DNA of 64,000 nucleotides, taken from assembly GCF_022921055.1 (NCBI RefSeq), contig NZ_CP095061.1:4627501-4691500 (forward strand), in the 5' to 3' direction. The position numbers were made by a program, and so were the translations under genes. Each line of letters begins with the position of its first letter. Within the stretch, counting starts at the first letter, position 1. Source of the DNA: Hymenobacter volaticus. GTDB lineage: Bacteria > Bacteroidota > Bacteroidia > Cytophagales > Hymenobacteraceae. Below are positions 36,635 through 45,658 of the stretch, piece by piece. The notes under the pieces were generated by a model, which was not told the origin of the DNA, did no database searches, and saw only the letters and a list, made by a program, of their open reading frames with translations.

Positions 36635-37800
36635 ATGAAAAACCGCTTCCCACTTGCAACGCTCCTTCTCGCATGTACCGCCGTTCCGCTACTCACGGGT
36701 TGCGCCGACGATGACTCGGACACGCCCACAACCCCTATAAGCGTGTCTTCGCTCCGCTTTATCGGCGAGAAGATTGTGCCGTTCAAACAAGATTACAATG
36801 GCACCACGCTCGGCGGCTTCTCAGGCATTGATTACCGCCCCGACAACAACTCGTACTACATCATGTGCGATGATGCGTCGGCGTTTCAGCCGGTGCGCTA
36901 CTACACGGCCAACCTAGATTTCAATCAGACCACCTTCTCGGGCGTCACGTTTACGGGCGTCACCACCCTCAAGCGGCCCGATGGCAGCAACTTCCCCAGC
37001 GCCGCCACCGACCCCTACAATACTGTGGACCCGGAAGGCATCCGCTACGACGCCACCAAGAAACAAATCATTTGGTCGAGTGAGGGAGTGCGCAACGTGG
37101 CTATAACCCCACCCGCGCTGATCAATCCGTTTCTGCGTACGGCCACCCCGGATGGTGCGTACCTAGCCGAATTCGCGCTGCCGCCCCTGTTCCGTGTGCA
37201 AGCCACCGACAACGGCACTCGCTCCAACGGGTCGTTCGAGGGGCTGTCCATCTCGCCCGATGGCCGCTACCTGTTTACGGCGCAAGAAGAACCACTCTAC
37301 GAAGATGGCCCCCGCGCCAGTGCGGGCGTGGCCGGCGCGGTTATCCGCATCGTCAAGTACGACAAAGACACGCGGCAGCCGATTGCGCAGTTTGCCTACA
37401 AGCTGGATGCCGTGCACGCAGCCCCCGTACCCGCCAACCAGTTTCAGCTGAACGGGGTAGTGGAAGTGCTGGCCTTGTCGGGAAGCAAGCTGCTGGCCAT
37501 GGAGCGGTCCTTTGCCGTCGGCGCCACCCCCGACTACGTGGTAAAGATCTATGAAATCGACTTGGCGCGCGCCTCCGACGTCTCGTCGTTGACTTCGCTG
37601 ACCAACGCCAGCTATGCCCCGTCACGAAGCGCTTGGTACTGGACGTAGCCACTACGGGCATTCAACGAGTTGACAACTTGGAGGGCATGACCTTCGGACC
37701 CAAGTTGCCGAACGGCCACAATTCCCTGGTTCTGGTAGCGGATGATAACTTCGGTGCCACCCAGATTTCGCAGTTCCTGGCCTTTGAAGTGATGCCCTAG
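36635..37800 (+). CDS. Phytase-like esterase domain lipoprotein (frameshifted)
   Basis: 388 residues after repair. Signal with lipobox Cys23 (MKNRFPLATLLLACTAVPLLTGC). The body is the 'esterase-like activity of phytase' beta-propeller-like family: GGFSGIDYRPDNNSYYIMCDDAS in two stretches, VDPEGIRYDATKKQIIWSSEG, NGSFEGLSISPDGRYLFTAQEE and, in the second frame, NLEGMTFGPKLPNG then SLVLVADDNF. The C4 run 37617-37620 needs one C, giving NASYAPVTKRLVLDVATTG. Likely a periplasmic or surface esterase; no substrate evidence. Confidence 0.85.
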
Positions 37801-37826
37801 CCTGCTTAGTTCGATTAGGTTATTAC

Positions 37827-37870
37827 CACAGAAGCGGAAGCTCGGATACAACCGGGCTTCCGCTTCTGTG
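37827..37870 (+). terminator. Hairpin after the phytase-like gene
   Basis: Perfect 15-bp stem CACAGAAGCGGAAGC/GCTTCCGCTTCTGTG with a 14-base loop; only a weak T-rich tail. Confidence 0.7.
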
Positions 37871-37944
37871 TTCGGTGCCATACATCAGCAGTTTCTTAGC
37901 ACTACAGCCATAGTAGGCGCTGCTGGTTTGCCATAACCTATTGC

Positions 37945-38042
37945 ACCAGCCCGCCGAAACCGTGCAGCTGATTCTGTCGGTAACCGGCCGGGAAACCGCC
38001 GCCTCGGCCGCTAGCTCCCCCGCCCACCAAACCGCTGAGTAG
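37945..38042 (+). pseudogene. 3'-end remnant of a second alpha/beta hydrolase gene
   Basis: Positions 37945-37989 are identical over 45 bases to 36321-36365 near the 3' end of the hydrolase gene. The similarity continues, with substitutions, through the stop (TAG 38040-38042): QPAETVQLILSVTGRETAAS then SPAHQTAE against QPAETVQLILSVTGQQTPAP then VPAHQVVE. Nothing of the upstream hydrolase sequence precedes it. It is the trace of a tandem duplication mostly removed by deletion, right beside the AT-rich island. Confidence 0.85.
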
Positions 38043-38069
38043 CCGCCGCTTCTAGCAGTAGCTAAATAC

Positions 38070-38101
38070 AAAGCCCCTAGCCGTATGGTCAGGGGCTTTT
38101 T
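38070..38101 (+). terminator. Terminator following the hydrolase remnant
   Basis: Stem AAAGCCCCT/AGGGGCTTT with a 12-base loop, then T-rich. Probably the original terminator of the lost second hydrolase gene. The base composition drops sharply just after it. Confidence 0.8.
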
Positions 38102-38269
38102 GGTATTGTAACCTCTACGAATTATGGCAAGTAGTGTAAAGAACAGGTGGATAAACAAAAGATCTGTCAGCAATTCACTTTATGGATTTAACAATTATGA
38201 AAATTCAATATAAATTAAACTAAGCTTTATAATCCATAGTCAAATAGAACACTATCGAAATGAATTTCA

Positions 38270-38893
38270 TTATAAATATTCATTCATTGATTTAAGTAAA
38301 ACTAGTTTCAAATTATTCTTTGCAATATTTGCTTCCTGCAAAGCATTCGTCGAAAAAACAATATTTTCACCATTGAGAGTAATATCCTGTGATTCATTTT
38401 TTGCTGATGTTCGAGTACACTTAGATTTAAATCGCCTAAACATCTTAACAAAATCATCTTCAAGCAAATCAACTATATTATTATTAGCTATATTTCTTTC
38501 AACTTCTTTCAAAAACTTATAATCTGTAAATAAATCCTTAATACTCAAATTTAAATCAGCTAAAACAGGTTCACTTTGTAACGTTCTATAAATAATATCA
38601 GTATCATCCATTAATTTCTTTATAAGATTTATTATTAAATCTTTTTCGGATTTATCTCTTTCTGATCTTTTATTAAATATTTCAATAACAAATAATCCAG
38701 CAGCCAAACTACATATACTTATTACGCAATTTATAATATCTATAATACTTACCTCTTTTTCAATTGATAATACATTATAATTACCAACAGAAGATATTGC
38801 AATTATTGCAATCAACAATACAACAGACAAAATCAACAAGGCGATAAGCCAAGTGAAAGTACTTGCTGCTTTATTAAAGTTATTTTTATTCAT
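38270..38893 (-). CDS. Two-TM protein with cytosolic helical domain, third gene of island operon
   Basis: 207 residues from ATG 38893. Two hydrophobic helices, FTWLIALLILSVVLLIAIIA (about 11-31) and IIDIINCVISICSLAAGLFV (about 51-72), are followed by a charged helical region (NKRSERDKSEKDLIINLIKKLM) and a soluble C-terminal part to residue 207. No family recognised. Its start lies inside the last codons of the DUF4325 gene (ATGAATAA overlap, 8 bases), so it is translationally coupled. In analogy to other small two-TM proteins next to signalling ATPases it could be a membrane effector or sensor, which is inference only. Confidence 0.75.
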   Translation of the reverse strand: MNKNNFNKAASTFTWLIALLILSVVLLIAIIAISSVGNYNVLSIEKEVSIIDIINCVISICSLAAGLFVIEIFNKRSERDKSEKDLIINLIKKLMDDTDIIYRTLQSEPVLADLNLSIKDLFTDYKFLKEVERNIANNNIVDLLEDDFVKMFRRFKSKCTRTSAKNESQDITLNGENIVFSTNALQEANIAKNNLKLVLLKSMNEYL

Positions 38894-39235
38894 TTTGATC
38901 TTCAAAGTATATCACGTCGTTAATATACTCCTCAATATCGTCTTTTAAATACTCCTCCTCATCGCAAATTATTTTAATAGTATTAAGGACCTTATGTCCT
39001 CCGTATTTGCGAGCTAATCCCCGAAAACTTCTTCTAAAAAAGATGTTGCAAACCCGTGAGTTCCATCCAAATTAACAGTTAAAACTTGTCCAGTAGAGGT
39101 AGCTCTTTCAAATGCAGGCTCTAAGACTGTGGACCTGAACCATTGCCCTGAGTAGTCTCCCTCATCTTCGTAACGTGGCCCAGGGGTACGAGTGTAATCC
39201 CGTACTCTTATCACTTGTGTATTATCATTGTTCAT
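38886..39235 (-). CDS. STAS-like domain protein, DUF4325 (frameshifted)
   Basis: 116 residues after repair. NNDNTQVIRVRDYTRTPGPR then YSGQWFRSTVLEPAFERA and LTVNLDGTHGFATSFLEEVF is the DUF4325/STAS-like signature as I know it. The raw frame stops right after EEVFGD at 39014. Adding one G to the G4 run (plus-strand C4 39019-39022) yields EEVFGGLARKYGGHKVLNTI and runs on to 38886, giving the expected C-terminus. The N-terminus overlaps the ATPase gene by 11 bases. The domain resembles anti-sigma-factor antagonists and commonly accompanies HATPase proteins, suggesting phosphorylation-dependent partner switching. Confidence 0.83.
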
Positions 39236-40433
39236 CGTCGCCTTCTATGAAATTGATAGGCAAATTGAAACAATCTGCGTCTAATTCCCATGAAAAAAAT
39301 GTACCAGAAAAATCTTCGTTAACATATTCATATAAGTTATTATCGATATCAGCCCTAACATTATTAGTTATCCCAAAAAGCTTTTTGATATGATTCCTAT
39401 CTAATGTTTGCTTCAATGTTGGCAATCCCTTTCCTCGATAATACAAGTTGGTAGATGTGCGTCTCATGTCATTCTTGTTTTTTGACTTCTGACGCTTTTC
39501 CTCTTTATGAAGCGACCCCTCTAGTAGTAGTCTTAAGTATTCCGGCTCAAATGCACTATAAATAAACCCAAACATAAACACATCCCTACCATATACTGTC
39601 CCCACCTTTGTTAAAACTAATTCTTGCAAAATTTTTCGCCAATTGTAAAATTTCTCACCCTGCTTTTTATTATCCAGATTTCTTATAATACCCAAACCAA
39701 AATCTACAAAAGAAAACTTTACTACCTTATTCTCATTGTCTTCAATAATGGATAACCACCAATTTTGCTGCCCCCTAACCTTTTTATTCGCATGATTATG
39801 CGTATTATGCATTAATTCGATCAGAACCTTATAAAGACCTGGACACCTTTTTGGCTCACCCCATACATACTTACTAGCCTCTACAACTATTCTTTCAGCA
39901 ATACTAAAGTCAACTTTTCTATGAGAAAGCGTCTCTGTATTTTTATTCAACCTTATTCTATAATAGTTAGCTTCTATATATTTATCATCTAACTTTTTAT
40001 ACAAACCCGTCTCTATCAATATATTGTTAATATCTTTATTTTTTGGTCGAGTAATTTTTAATATAACCTTACCGGCAATATGCTGAACGAGCGCGGCAAC
40101 TATTACTACTACAGAATCTTTATCTATGAATTCGACCGAAGAAAAATCAATATGGGTTGATTTTTTATACTGATATGTGTATCTTATTTTATTAATAAAT
40201 TTAATAAAATCATCCGTGCTTCTTTTAAGTGATATATCAATTGGAGCTGCAATTTTTGTAAAAGGATTTCTATTTAGCTTGTTCTCTAATCTTATTTGTT
40301 CACGGGTTTTTCCATTAGCCTTTCTATTTTTATTTTTTTTCCATTTTTTATGACGAGCTTTTTGCCTATGGCTTTTCAAAGCTCTTATAGAATTGAATAT
40401 TTTATAATTTGGTTGCGTGTAAATCAGTTTCAT
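39225..40433 (-). CDS. STAS/GHKL-ATPase protein, first gene of island operon
   Basis: 402 residues. A lysine/arginine-rich N-terminus (RQKARHKKWKKNKNRKANGK, about 23-42) leads into a STAS-like segment (about 90-165: HIDFSSVEFIDKDSVVVIVAAL). Next is a GHKL/HATPase domain with N-box ELMHNTHNHAN (about 212-222), G1 box VDFGLGI and a G2-like GKGLPTL near 350. A His-kinase phospho-acceptor domain is absent. Together with the STAS-like partner it resembles anti-sigma kinase/antagonist pairs fused and doubled. No DNA-binding domain is seen apart from the basic tail. Function unknown; defence or stress signalling is inference. Confidence 0.8.
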   Translation of the reverse strand: MKLIYTQPNYKIFNSIRALKSHRQKARHKKWKKNKNRKANGKTREQIRLENKLNRNPFTKIAAPIDISLKRSTDDFIKFINKIRYTYQYKKSTHIDFSSVEFIDKDSVVVIVAALVQHIAGKVILKITRPKNKDINNILIETGLYKKLDDKYIEANYYRIRLNKNTETLSHRKVDFSIAERIVVEASKYVWGEPKRCPGLYKVLIELMHNTHNHANKKVRGQQNWWLSIIEDNENKVVKFSFVDFGLGIIRNLDNKKQGEKFYNWRKILQELVLTKVGTVYGRDVFMFGFIYSAFEPEYLRLLLEGSLHKEEKRQKSKNKNDMRRTSTNLYYRGKGLPTLKQTLDRNHIKKLFGITNNVRADIDNNLYEYVNEDFSGTFFSWELDADCFNLPINFIEGDDEQ

Positions 40434-40538
40434 ATGTAATGAAAATTACTTTTATATATAGTTATACCTTGGCATAAAGGTGCCTAGTAAGATAGATTCA
40501 ACACAAATTAATGAAACTATTCTTTAAAGCTTTTTCAC

Positions 40539-43500
40539 TCATACCCCCACCTTCTCTTCACTGCCTAGCTCGCTGAGGATGCGCTTGGCGACTTGCACGC
40601 TTTTCACCTCCTCGATGCTGACGATGAGCTGTTCTTTGCGCTCCTTCATGCTGGCCGTGCGGGTGTGGGTTTGCACGTAGCTGAGGATGTTGCCGAAGGT
40701 GTCGCTCTGGAAGTAGGGCTCGTTGTTGGTGGCCGAGATGTAGCCTTTGAGCAGGTTTTTCTTCAGCGTCAGCTTCTCGAAGCCCACCTGGCAGGCCTGC
40801 CAGCGCAGGCGCACGATGTCGGCCAGTTGCTCTACTTCCGCCGGCAGCGGCCCAAACCGGTCCACGATGCCGGCCACCAGCTTGCGCAGTTCCTCGGGGC
40901 CCTTCACCCTATCGAGCTTGCTATACAGCTGCAAGCGCTCCGACACGTTGCTCACGTAGGAGTCGGGAATCAGGATTTGCAGGTCCGTCTCGATGTTGCA
41001 CTCCTTGGGGCCGCTGGCTTTCACGGCCGCTTGCAGGCGCTCGGTCGGGTCGCCGAGGAACAGGTCGCGGAACTCGGTTTCCTTGAGCTCCGTCACTGCC
41101 TCGTCCAGAATCTGGTGGTAGGTTTCAAAGCCCAAGTCGTTGATGAAGCCCGACTGCTCGCCGCCCAGCAGGTTGCCGGCCCCCCGGATGTCCAGGTCGC
41201 GCATAGCCACCTTGAACCCGTCGCCGAGGTCGGAAAACTCTTCGAGCGTGCTTAGGCGCTTGCGGGCATCGGAAGGCAAACCGGCCACCGGCGGCGTGAG
41301 CAGGTAGCAATAGGCTTTCTTGTTGGAGCGGCCGACGCGCCCACGCATCTGGTGCAGGTCGGAGAGGCCGTGCATGTGGGCGCGGTTGATGATGATGGTG
41401 TTGGCGTTGGGAATGTCCAGGCCCGACTCAATCAGGTTGGTGCTCACCAGCACGTCGTAGTCGCCGTCCACGAACTTCATCATGCGCTTTTCCAGCAGGT
41501 CGCCTTCCATCTGCCCGTGAATGGTGGTCACGCGGGCATCGGGCACCAGGCGCAGCACCATGTTGGCCAGCTCATCGATGTCCTTCACGCGGTTGTGCAC
41601 GAAAAACACCTGCCCACCACGCTTGATTTCGCGGGCCACCGCGTCGCGCACCAGCAGCTCATCAAACACGTGCAGTTCGGTTTGCACCGGCTGGCGGTTC
41701 GGTGGCGGCGTGGCAATCACGCTCAGGTCGCGAGCGCCCATCAGCGAGAAGTGCAGCGTGCGCGGTATCGGCGTCGCCGACAGCGTGAGCGTGTCCACGT
41801 TCACCTTCAGCTCCTTGAGTTTGTCCTTGGTTTTCACCCCGAACTTCTGCTCTTCGTCAATGATGAGCAAGCCCAGGTCCTTGAACTTGATGTCTTTATT
41901 GGTGAGGCGATGCGTGCCAATCAGAATGTCGGTTTTGCCCTCGGCCACCCGGCCCAGCGTCTCCTTGATCTGCTTGGTGCTCTTGAAGCGGTTCACGTAC
42001 TCCACCGTCACGGGCAGGGCTGCCAGCCGCTCCCGGAACGTTTTGTAGTGCTGCATGGCCAGAATGGTGGTAGGCACCAGCACGGCCACCTGCTTGCCAT
42101 CGGCCACCGACTTAAACGCCGCCCGAATAGCTACTTCCGTCTTGCCGAAGCCCACGTCGCCGCACACCAGCCGGTCCATGGGGTGGGGCACCTCCATGTC
42201 GCGCTTCACGTCTTCGGTGGCCTTGGCCTGGTCGGGCGTGTCTTCGTAGATGAAGCTCGATTCTAGCTCGGCCTGCATAAACGAGTCCATGGCGAAGGCG
42301 TGGCCGGGCGCGGTTTTGCGCTTGGCGTACAACCGAATCAGCTCGGCCGCAATGTCCTTCACCTTCTTCTTAACCGACTTCTTCTTGTTTTCCCACTCCG
42401 GCGAGCCCAGCTTGCTCATGTTCGGCGGCGTGCCCTCGGCGCCTGAGTACTTGGCAATCTTGTGCAGGGCGTGGATGCTCACCGTCAGCACGTCGTCGTC
42501 GCGGTACACCAACCGGATGGCTTCCTGCACCCGGTCGTTGATTTCCACCTGCGTCAGGCCCGCAAAGCGCGCAATGCCATAGTCTTGGTGCACCACATAG
42601 TCGCCGGGGCTCAACGTGCGCAGTTCCTTCAGGGTAAGCGCTTTCTTCTTCGAGAACTTGCGCCCTTCCTGCGCTCGGTAGAACCGCTCGAACAGTTGGT
42701 GGTCGGTGTACACTACCAGTTTCAGCGTCTCGTCTACGTAGCCTTCGCGCAGCCCCAGCAGCAAGTGCTGAAACTGCACGTTGTTGTCGAGCTCGTCGAA
42801 GATGGTTCGCAACCGGTCCGCCTGCCGCACCGATTCGGCCGCAATGATATTGGTGTAGCCTTTCTCCTGGTTTTCGTGCAGGTTTTTCACCAGCCGGTTG
42901 AAGTCCTTGTTGAAGCTCGGCTGCGGCTTGGCCGTAAACTGAAACTCCTCGGCCCCCGCCTTGTAGTGGAACCGTTTGCCGAACTCTACCACCGCAAAGC
43001 CTTCCAGCAGCTTCTTAAACGACTTCCCCGTCTCAAACAAATCCTCGGGCTTGCTCACGATTTGGGTGCCGCCCGCCGTCAGTAGCAGTTCTTGGAAACC
43101 CGCCTCCGCTTTGTCGAACGATTCTTCTACCACGTCCAGGGTCTGGCGCATGTCCTTGGCCCACACCGTAGTGTTCTTCGGAATAAAGTCCAGGAACGCC
43201 TCCCGGGTTTCTTGCAGCAACTTGGTTTGCACGTTCGGGATAATGCTCACCTGCTCCCGCTTCTCCACCGACAGCTGGCTTTCCGGGTCAAACGTCCGGA
43301 TGGTTTCCACTTCGTCGCCGAACAGCTCTATCCGGTACGGCAGCTCATTGGCATACGAGAAGATGTCCACGATACCGCCGCGCACCGCAAATTGCCCCGC
43401 CTCGTACACAAAATCGGTCCGCTCGAAGTCGTACTCCGCCAGCATCTCACTGATGAAGTTCACGTCCAGCTTGTCGCCGTTCTTCACAATAAACGTGTTG

Positions 43501-44090
43501 GCCACCAAGCTTTTCTTGTTGATTACCTTCTCGAACAGCGCCTCCGGATACGTGATGATGATAGCACCAGCTGTGTCTTTCACGCTGGCCCGCGCCCCCT
43601 TCTTGCCCTTGGGCTTGGCATCGGTTTCCGCAGCGGCCGTGTCGGCAGCATCTTCCGCGTCTTCAGTGGCTTGCTCGGCGGCGGTTTTAGGTCCGCGGTG
43701 CGAGTTCAGCTTGTTCAACACCTCGGCCCGCATCAGCACGTTGGCGTTTTCGGTCTCGTCGAAAGCGTAGGGCCGCTTGTAGGAGCTCGGAAACAACAGC
43801 GGTTCCTCGTTGGGCAACAAGTGCTGCAAGTCGGCCAAGAAATACGCGGCTTCCTCCCGGTCATGCAAGATGAACAGGTGGTGCTGATCAGGAAATGCTG
43901 TGTGCATAGCCGCAGCCAGCACCGCATCCTGGCTCCCAACAAGGCCGCGCAAGTGCAGCCGTGGGTGCGCCACGTTCTCGGCTGGCGCAGCCCCGCGGAG
44001 CGAGTTGCGTGTGGCCGGGTTCAGGCGGGCCCCCACGGTCATGACGGTAGGGTCGAGAGAGTATAGCTGGAGAAAATCAGAAACCTTCAA
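40539..44090 (-). CDS. mfd: Transcription-repair coupling factor
   Basis: 1183-residue ATP-dependent translocase that removes RNA polymerase stalled at lesions and recruits UvrA. UvrB-homology region at the N-terminus (to about 350), RNA-polymerase-interacting CarD-like domain about 483-545 (LSPGDYVVHQDYGIARFAG), RecG-like motor with Walker A GDVGFGKT (about 643-650) and DEEQKFG (about 744), and a C-terminal TRCF domain. A 35-residue Ala/Glu/Asp-rich insert (about 137-171) interrupts the UvrB-like part. TTG 44090 is taken as start since KVSDFLQLYSLDP fits the family N-terminus; ATG 44042 is the alternative. Its stop abuts the AT-rich island. Confidence 0.95.
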   Translation of the reverse strand: MKVSDFLQLYSLDPTVMTVGARLNPATRNSLRGAAPAENVAHPRLHLRGLVGSQDAVLAAAMHTAFPDQHHLFILHDREEAAYFLADLQHLLPNEEPLLFPSSYKRPYAFDETENANVLMRAEVLNKLNSHRGPKTAAEQATEDAEDAADTAAAETDAKPKGKKGARASVKDTAGAIIITYPEALFEKVINKKSLVANTFIVKNGDKLDVNFISEMLAEYDFERTDFVYEAGQFAVRGGIVDIFSYANELPYRIELFGDEVETIRTFDPESQLSVEKREQVSIIPNVQTKLLQETREAFLDFIPKNTTVWAKDMRQTLDVVEESFDKAEAGFQELLLTAGGTQIVSKPEDLFETGKSFKKLLEGFAVVEFGKRFHYKAGAEEFQFTAKPQPSFNKDFNRLVKNLHENQEKGYTNIIAAESVRQADRLRTIFDELDNNVQFQHLLLGLREGYVDETLKLVVYTDHQLFERFYRAQEGRKFSKKKALTLKELRTLSPGDYVVHQDYGIARFAGLTQVEINDRVQEAIRLVYRDDDVLTVSIHALHKIAKYSGAEGTPPNMSKLGSPEWENKKKSVKKKVKDIAAELIRLYAKRKTAPGHAFAMDSFMQAELESSFIYEDTPDQAKATEDVKRDMEVPHPMDRLVCGDVGFGKTEVAIRAAFKSVADGKQVAVLVPTTILAMQHYKTFRERLAALPVTVEYVNRFKSTKQIKETLGRVAEGKTDILIGTHRLTNKDIKFKDLGLLIIDEEQKFGVKTKDKLKELKVNVDTLTLSATPIPRTLHFSLMGARDLSVIATPPPNRQPVQTELHVFDELLVRDAVAREIKRGGQVFFVHNRVKDIDELANMVLRLVPDARVTTIHGQMEGDLLEKRMMKFVDGDYDVLVSTNLIESGLDIPNANTIIINRAHMHGLSDLHQMRGRVGRSNKKAYCYLLTPPVAGLPSDARKRLSTLEEFSDLGDGFKVAMRDLDIRGAGNLLGGEQSGFINDLGFETYHQILDEAVTELKETEFRDLFLGDPTERLQAAVKASGPKECNIETDLQILIPDSYVSNVSERLQLYSKLDRVKGPEELRKLVAGIVDRFGPLPAEVEQLADIVRLRWQACQVGFEKLTLKKNLLKGYISATNNEPYFQSDTFGNILSYVQTHTRTASMKERKEQLIVSIEEVKSVQVAKRILSELGSEEKVGV

Positions 44091-44117
44091 AGCGGCGGAT
44101 AGTCTAGAAGAGGAAGC

Positions 44118-44125
44118 AAAGGTAG
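44118..44125 (-). promoter_or_regulatory. TAnnTTTG -7 element of mfd
   Basis: On the minus strand the sequence is TACCTTTG, 27 bases before the TTG start of mfd. No TTG box at 17-20 bases spacing. Confidence 0.5.
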
Positions 44126-44289
44126 AAGCCCGGCCGGACGAATATCCGGTCGGGCGACGCTATAAGACGGTGCGCCAAGGCACACGCTATCCAATACCAC
44201 AGCCCGCCCCTGAAAGTTTCCGCAACATTTTCGCTTTGTGTGTTGTACCTTCCTACTTCACGCGCTAACCCGGCTCTGCTACCCTCTTC

Positions 44290-44505
44290 ATGACAGAACC
44301 AACTCACGAGCCCGCCGGCCAAGACTGGGACCAGCTCCTCGACCAGTTACGCCAACTCCGCCAGCAAGTCAAAGAGCACGGCCCCCTCGCCCCCGAAGAG
44401 CAGGAAGAAGCCACCAATGCCTTCAAACACGGCTTATCTCTTCTCGAAAACCAAGTGGAAGATATTCGCAGTAACGGCTTGAAAGGCAGCTCCGGCGAGT
44501 GGTAA
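44290..44505 (+). CDS. Small acidic helical hypothetical protein
   Basis: 71 residues, MTEPTHEPAGQDWDQLLDQL then RQLRQQVKEHGPLAPEEQEE. Amphipathic, Gln/Glu/Leu-rich and likely coiled coil, with no signal or membrane segment. Family not recognised. The ATG is preceded by a purine-poor leader with TACCTTCC at about 44251, a weak -7 match. Divergent from mfd. Base usage resembles coding neighbours. An overlapping reading frame of similar length on the same strand looks like a shadow. Confidence 0.6.
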   Translation: MTEPTHEPAGQDWDQLLDQLRQLRQQVKEHGPLAPEEQEEATNAFKHGLSLLENQVEDIRSNGLKGSSGEW

Positions 44506-44917
44506 GGTCTCTGGAATACACTCCATCAACCTGAACGTGCTGCATGATGCGCAGTCTGCGCTGACTGATATGAGTTGCGACGATGATTTTGTTTTCGCCA
44601 GCAGACGACGATTTCTTCGCCAAGGAAATATCAAGTTTCGAATGCTTTGTCTGTTGCTAAGCGGCTTTCCTATAGCAGCATAGCAATACGCGCGCCACGG
44701 TGTTACTGCTAGCATGATCTTTTTTATTATAGAATAATAGAGATGTAAAATTTTACTGTTTAGCTTAATCGGTTAGATTTGGGCTTCTGTAGATGAAATT
44801 TGCTTTTATATCGAAAACTCACTCTATATAGCACTTAAAATAGCTATTATTGTACTCTCGCTAGCAGCATCATTCTAGTTGTTTTATTATCTAGTACTCT
44901 ATAACTATTAAGTTCAT
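44506..44917. other. Intergenic region, AT-rich toward the 3' side
   Basis: 412 bases without a supported gene; 44720-44900 is AT-rich. No hairpin or consensus promoter identified. Confidence 0.4.
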
Positions 44918-45658
44918 TTGCGCGGATCATCTCATCTAGCTATCGGTCTTATCACTGGGGTTGCCATTGGCGGTTTAGTAACAGGAGTTAAGTTTTCTCC
45001 GGCTGGTATAGCCTTAGCTGGCTTCTCTGCCCTTGCCCCCGACCTCGACCATCCGGAATCCCGCCTCAGCAAACGCCTTGGCTTCGCGCAAAACTATGTG
45101 CGCTGGGCGTTTGTGTTGGTAGCAGCTGGTCTCGCACTCTACACGCATTTCATGGAGCCCCCAGGCCCCGACAGGCGCATGGGCTTCACGGCGGCGCTGG
45201 CTTTTGGGCTACTTGGGGCAGCCATGCAAGGTGGCTCGGCCCGTAAGCTGGCTTTACTGTTTACCGGACTTTGCACCGTAATGGCCGGGCTCTACACGGG
45301 CTATGTCTGGCTAAGCATGCTTGGTTTGTTTGTAGCCGTGGCGCCGTTCACCTCGCACCGCTCCTGGACCCACACCATCTGGGCGGCTGGCCTCTGGACC
45401 TACATCGGCCACCTAGCCAATCAGAGCCTTGGCTGGCACGGCGTAGCTCTCTTTGCAGGTGGTGGTTACGTCTCTCACCTGCTTGCCGATACCCTCACCA
45501 AAGCGGGCGTCAAATGGTTTATGCCCCTCATCGATACTTCATTGAAAATTCCGCTCATTCGTACTGGCTCTACTAGCGGCAATTTGTTGGAAGTGGGTAT
45601 CTGTAGCGGCTACGGCTTGCTGGTTTTAGGACTTGTAATAGGTAAAATGAGCTTTTAA
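44918..45658 (+). CDS. Metal-dependent membrane hydrolase, YdjM family
   Basis: 246 residues, several membrane helices. Starts at TTG 44918 (RGSSHLAIGLITGVAIGG), because an in-frame stop lies three codons upstream and no ATG fits. Conserved His/Asp motifs of the YdjM/LexA-binding membrane hydrolase family are SHLAIG, PDLDHPESRLSK, SHRSWTHTIWAA and GGYVSHLLADTLTKAGVKW. These probably ligate a metal at the membrane. Biological role is poorly known; in E. coli ydjM is SOS-regulated. Monocistronic. Confidence 0.87.
   Translation: MRGSSHLAIGLITGVAIGGLVTGVKFSPAGIALAGFSALAPDLDHPESRLSKRLGFAQNYVRWAFVLVAAGLALYTHFMEPPGPDRRMGFTAALAFGLLGAAMQGGSARKLALLFTGLCTVMAGLYTGYVWLSMLGLFVAVAPFTSHRSWTHTIWAAGLWTYIGHLANQSLGWHGVALFAGGGYVSHLLADTLTKAGVKWFMPLIDTSLKIPLIRTGSTSGNLLEVGICSGYGLLVLGLVIGKMSF

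Larger units (their letters stand above)
38110..40538. other. AT-rich island, probable horizontally acquired cassette
   Basis: Composition changes abruptly from GC-rich flanks to strongly AT-rich DNA, starting shortly after the terminator at 38101 and ending at the mfd stop codon (40539). Codons are mostly A/T-ending (AAA, AAT, ATA, TTA). It holds one three-gene overlapping operon on the minus strand. No integrase, transposase, tRNA gene or terminal repeat was seen. The 105 bases 40434-40538 upstream of the operon are AT-rich and should contain its promoter; no exact consensus found. 38102-38269 shows no gene. Confidence 0.85.

Noticed and set aside
37945-38042. Possibility of a short functional peptide gene
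   Set aside because: Sequence is a clear copy of the hydrolase 3' end without start or upstream part, so a remnant is the better call.
38110-40538. Prophage or integrative element
   Set aside because: No integrase, structural gene, attachment repeat or tRNA target was found in or beside the AT-rich block.
40593-44066. Several long plus-strand frames opposite mfd
   Set aside because: They are antisense shadows of a complete, well-conserved mfd; His/Val/Leu/Gln-rich translations are typical of the complement of GC-rich coding DNA.
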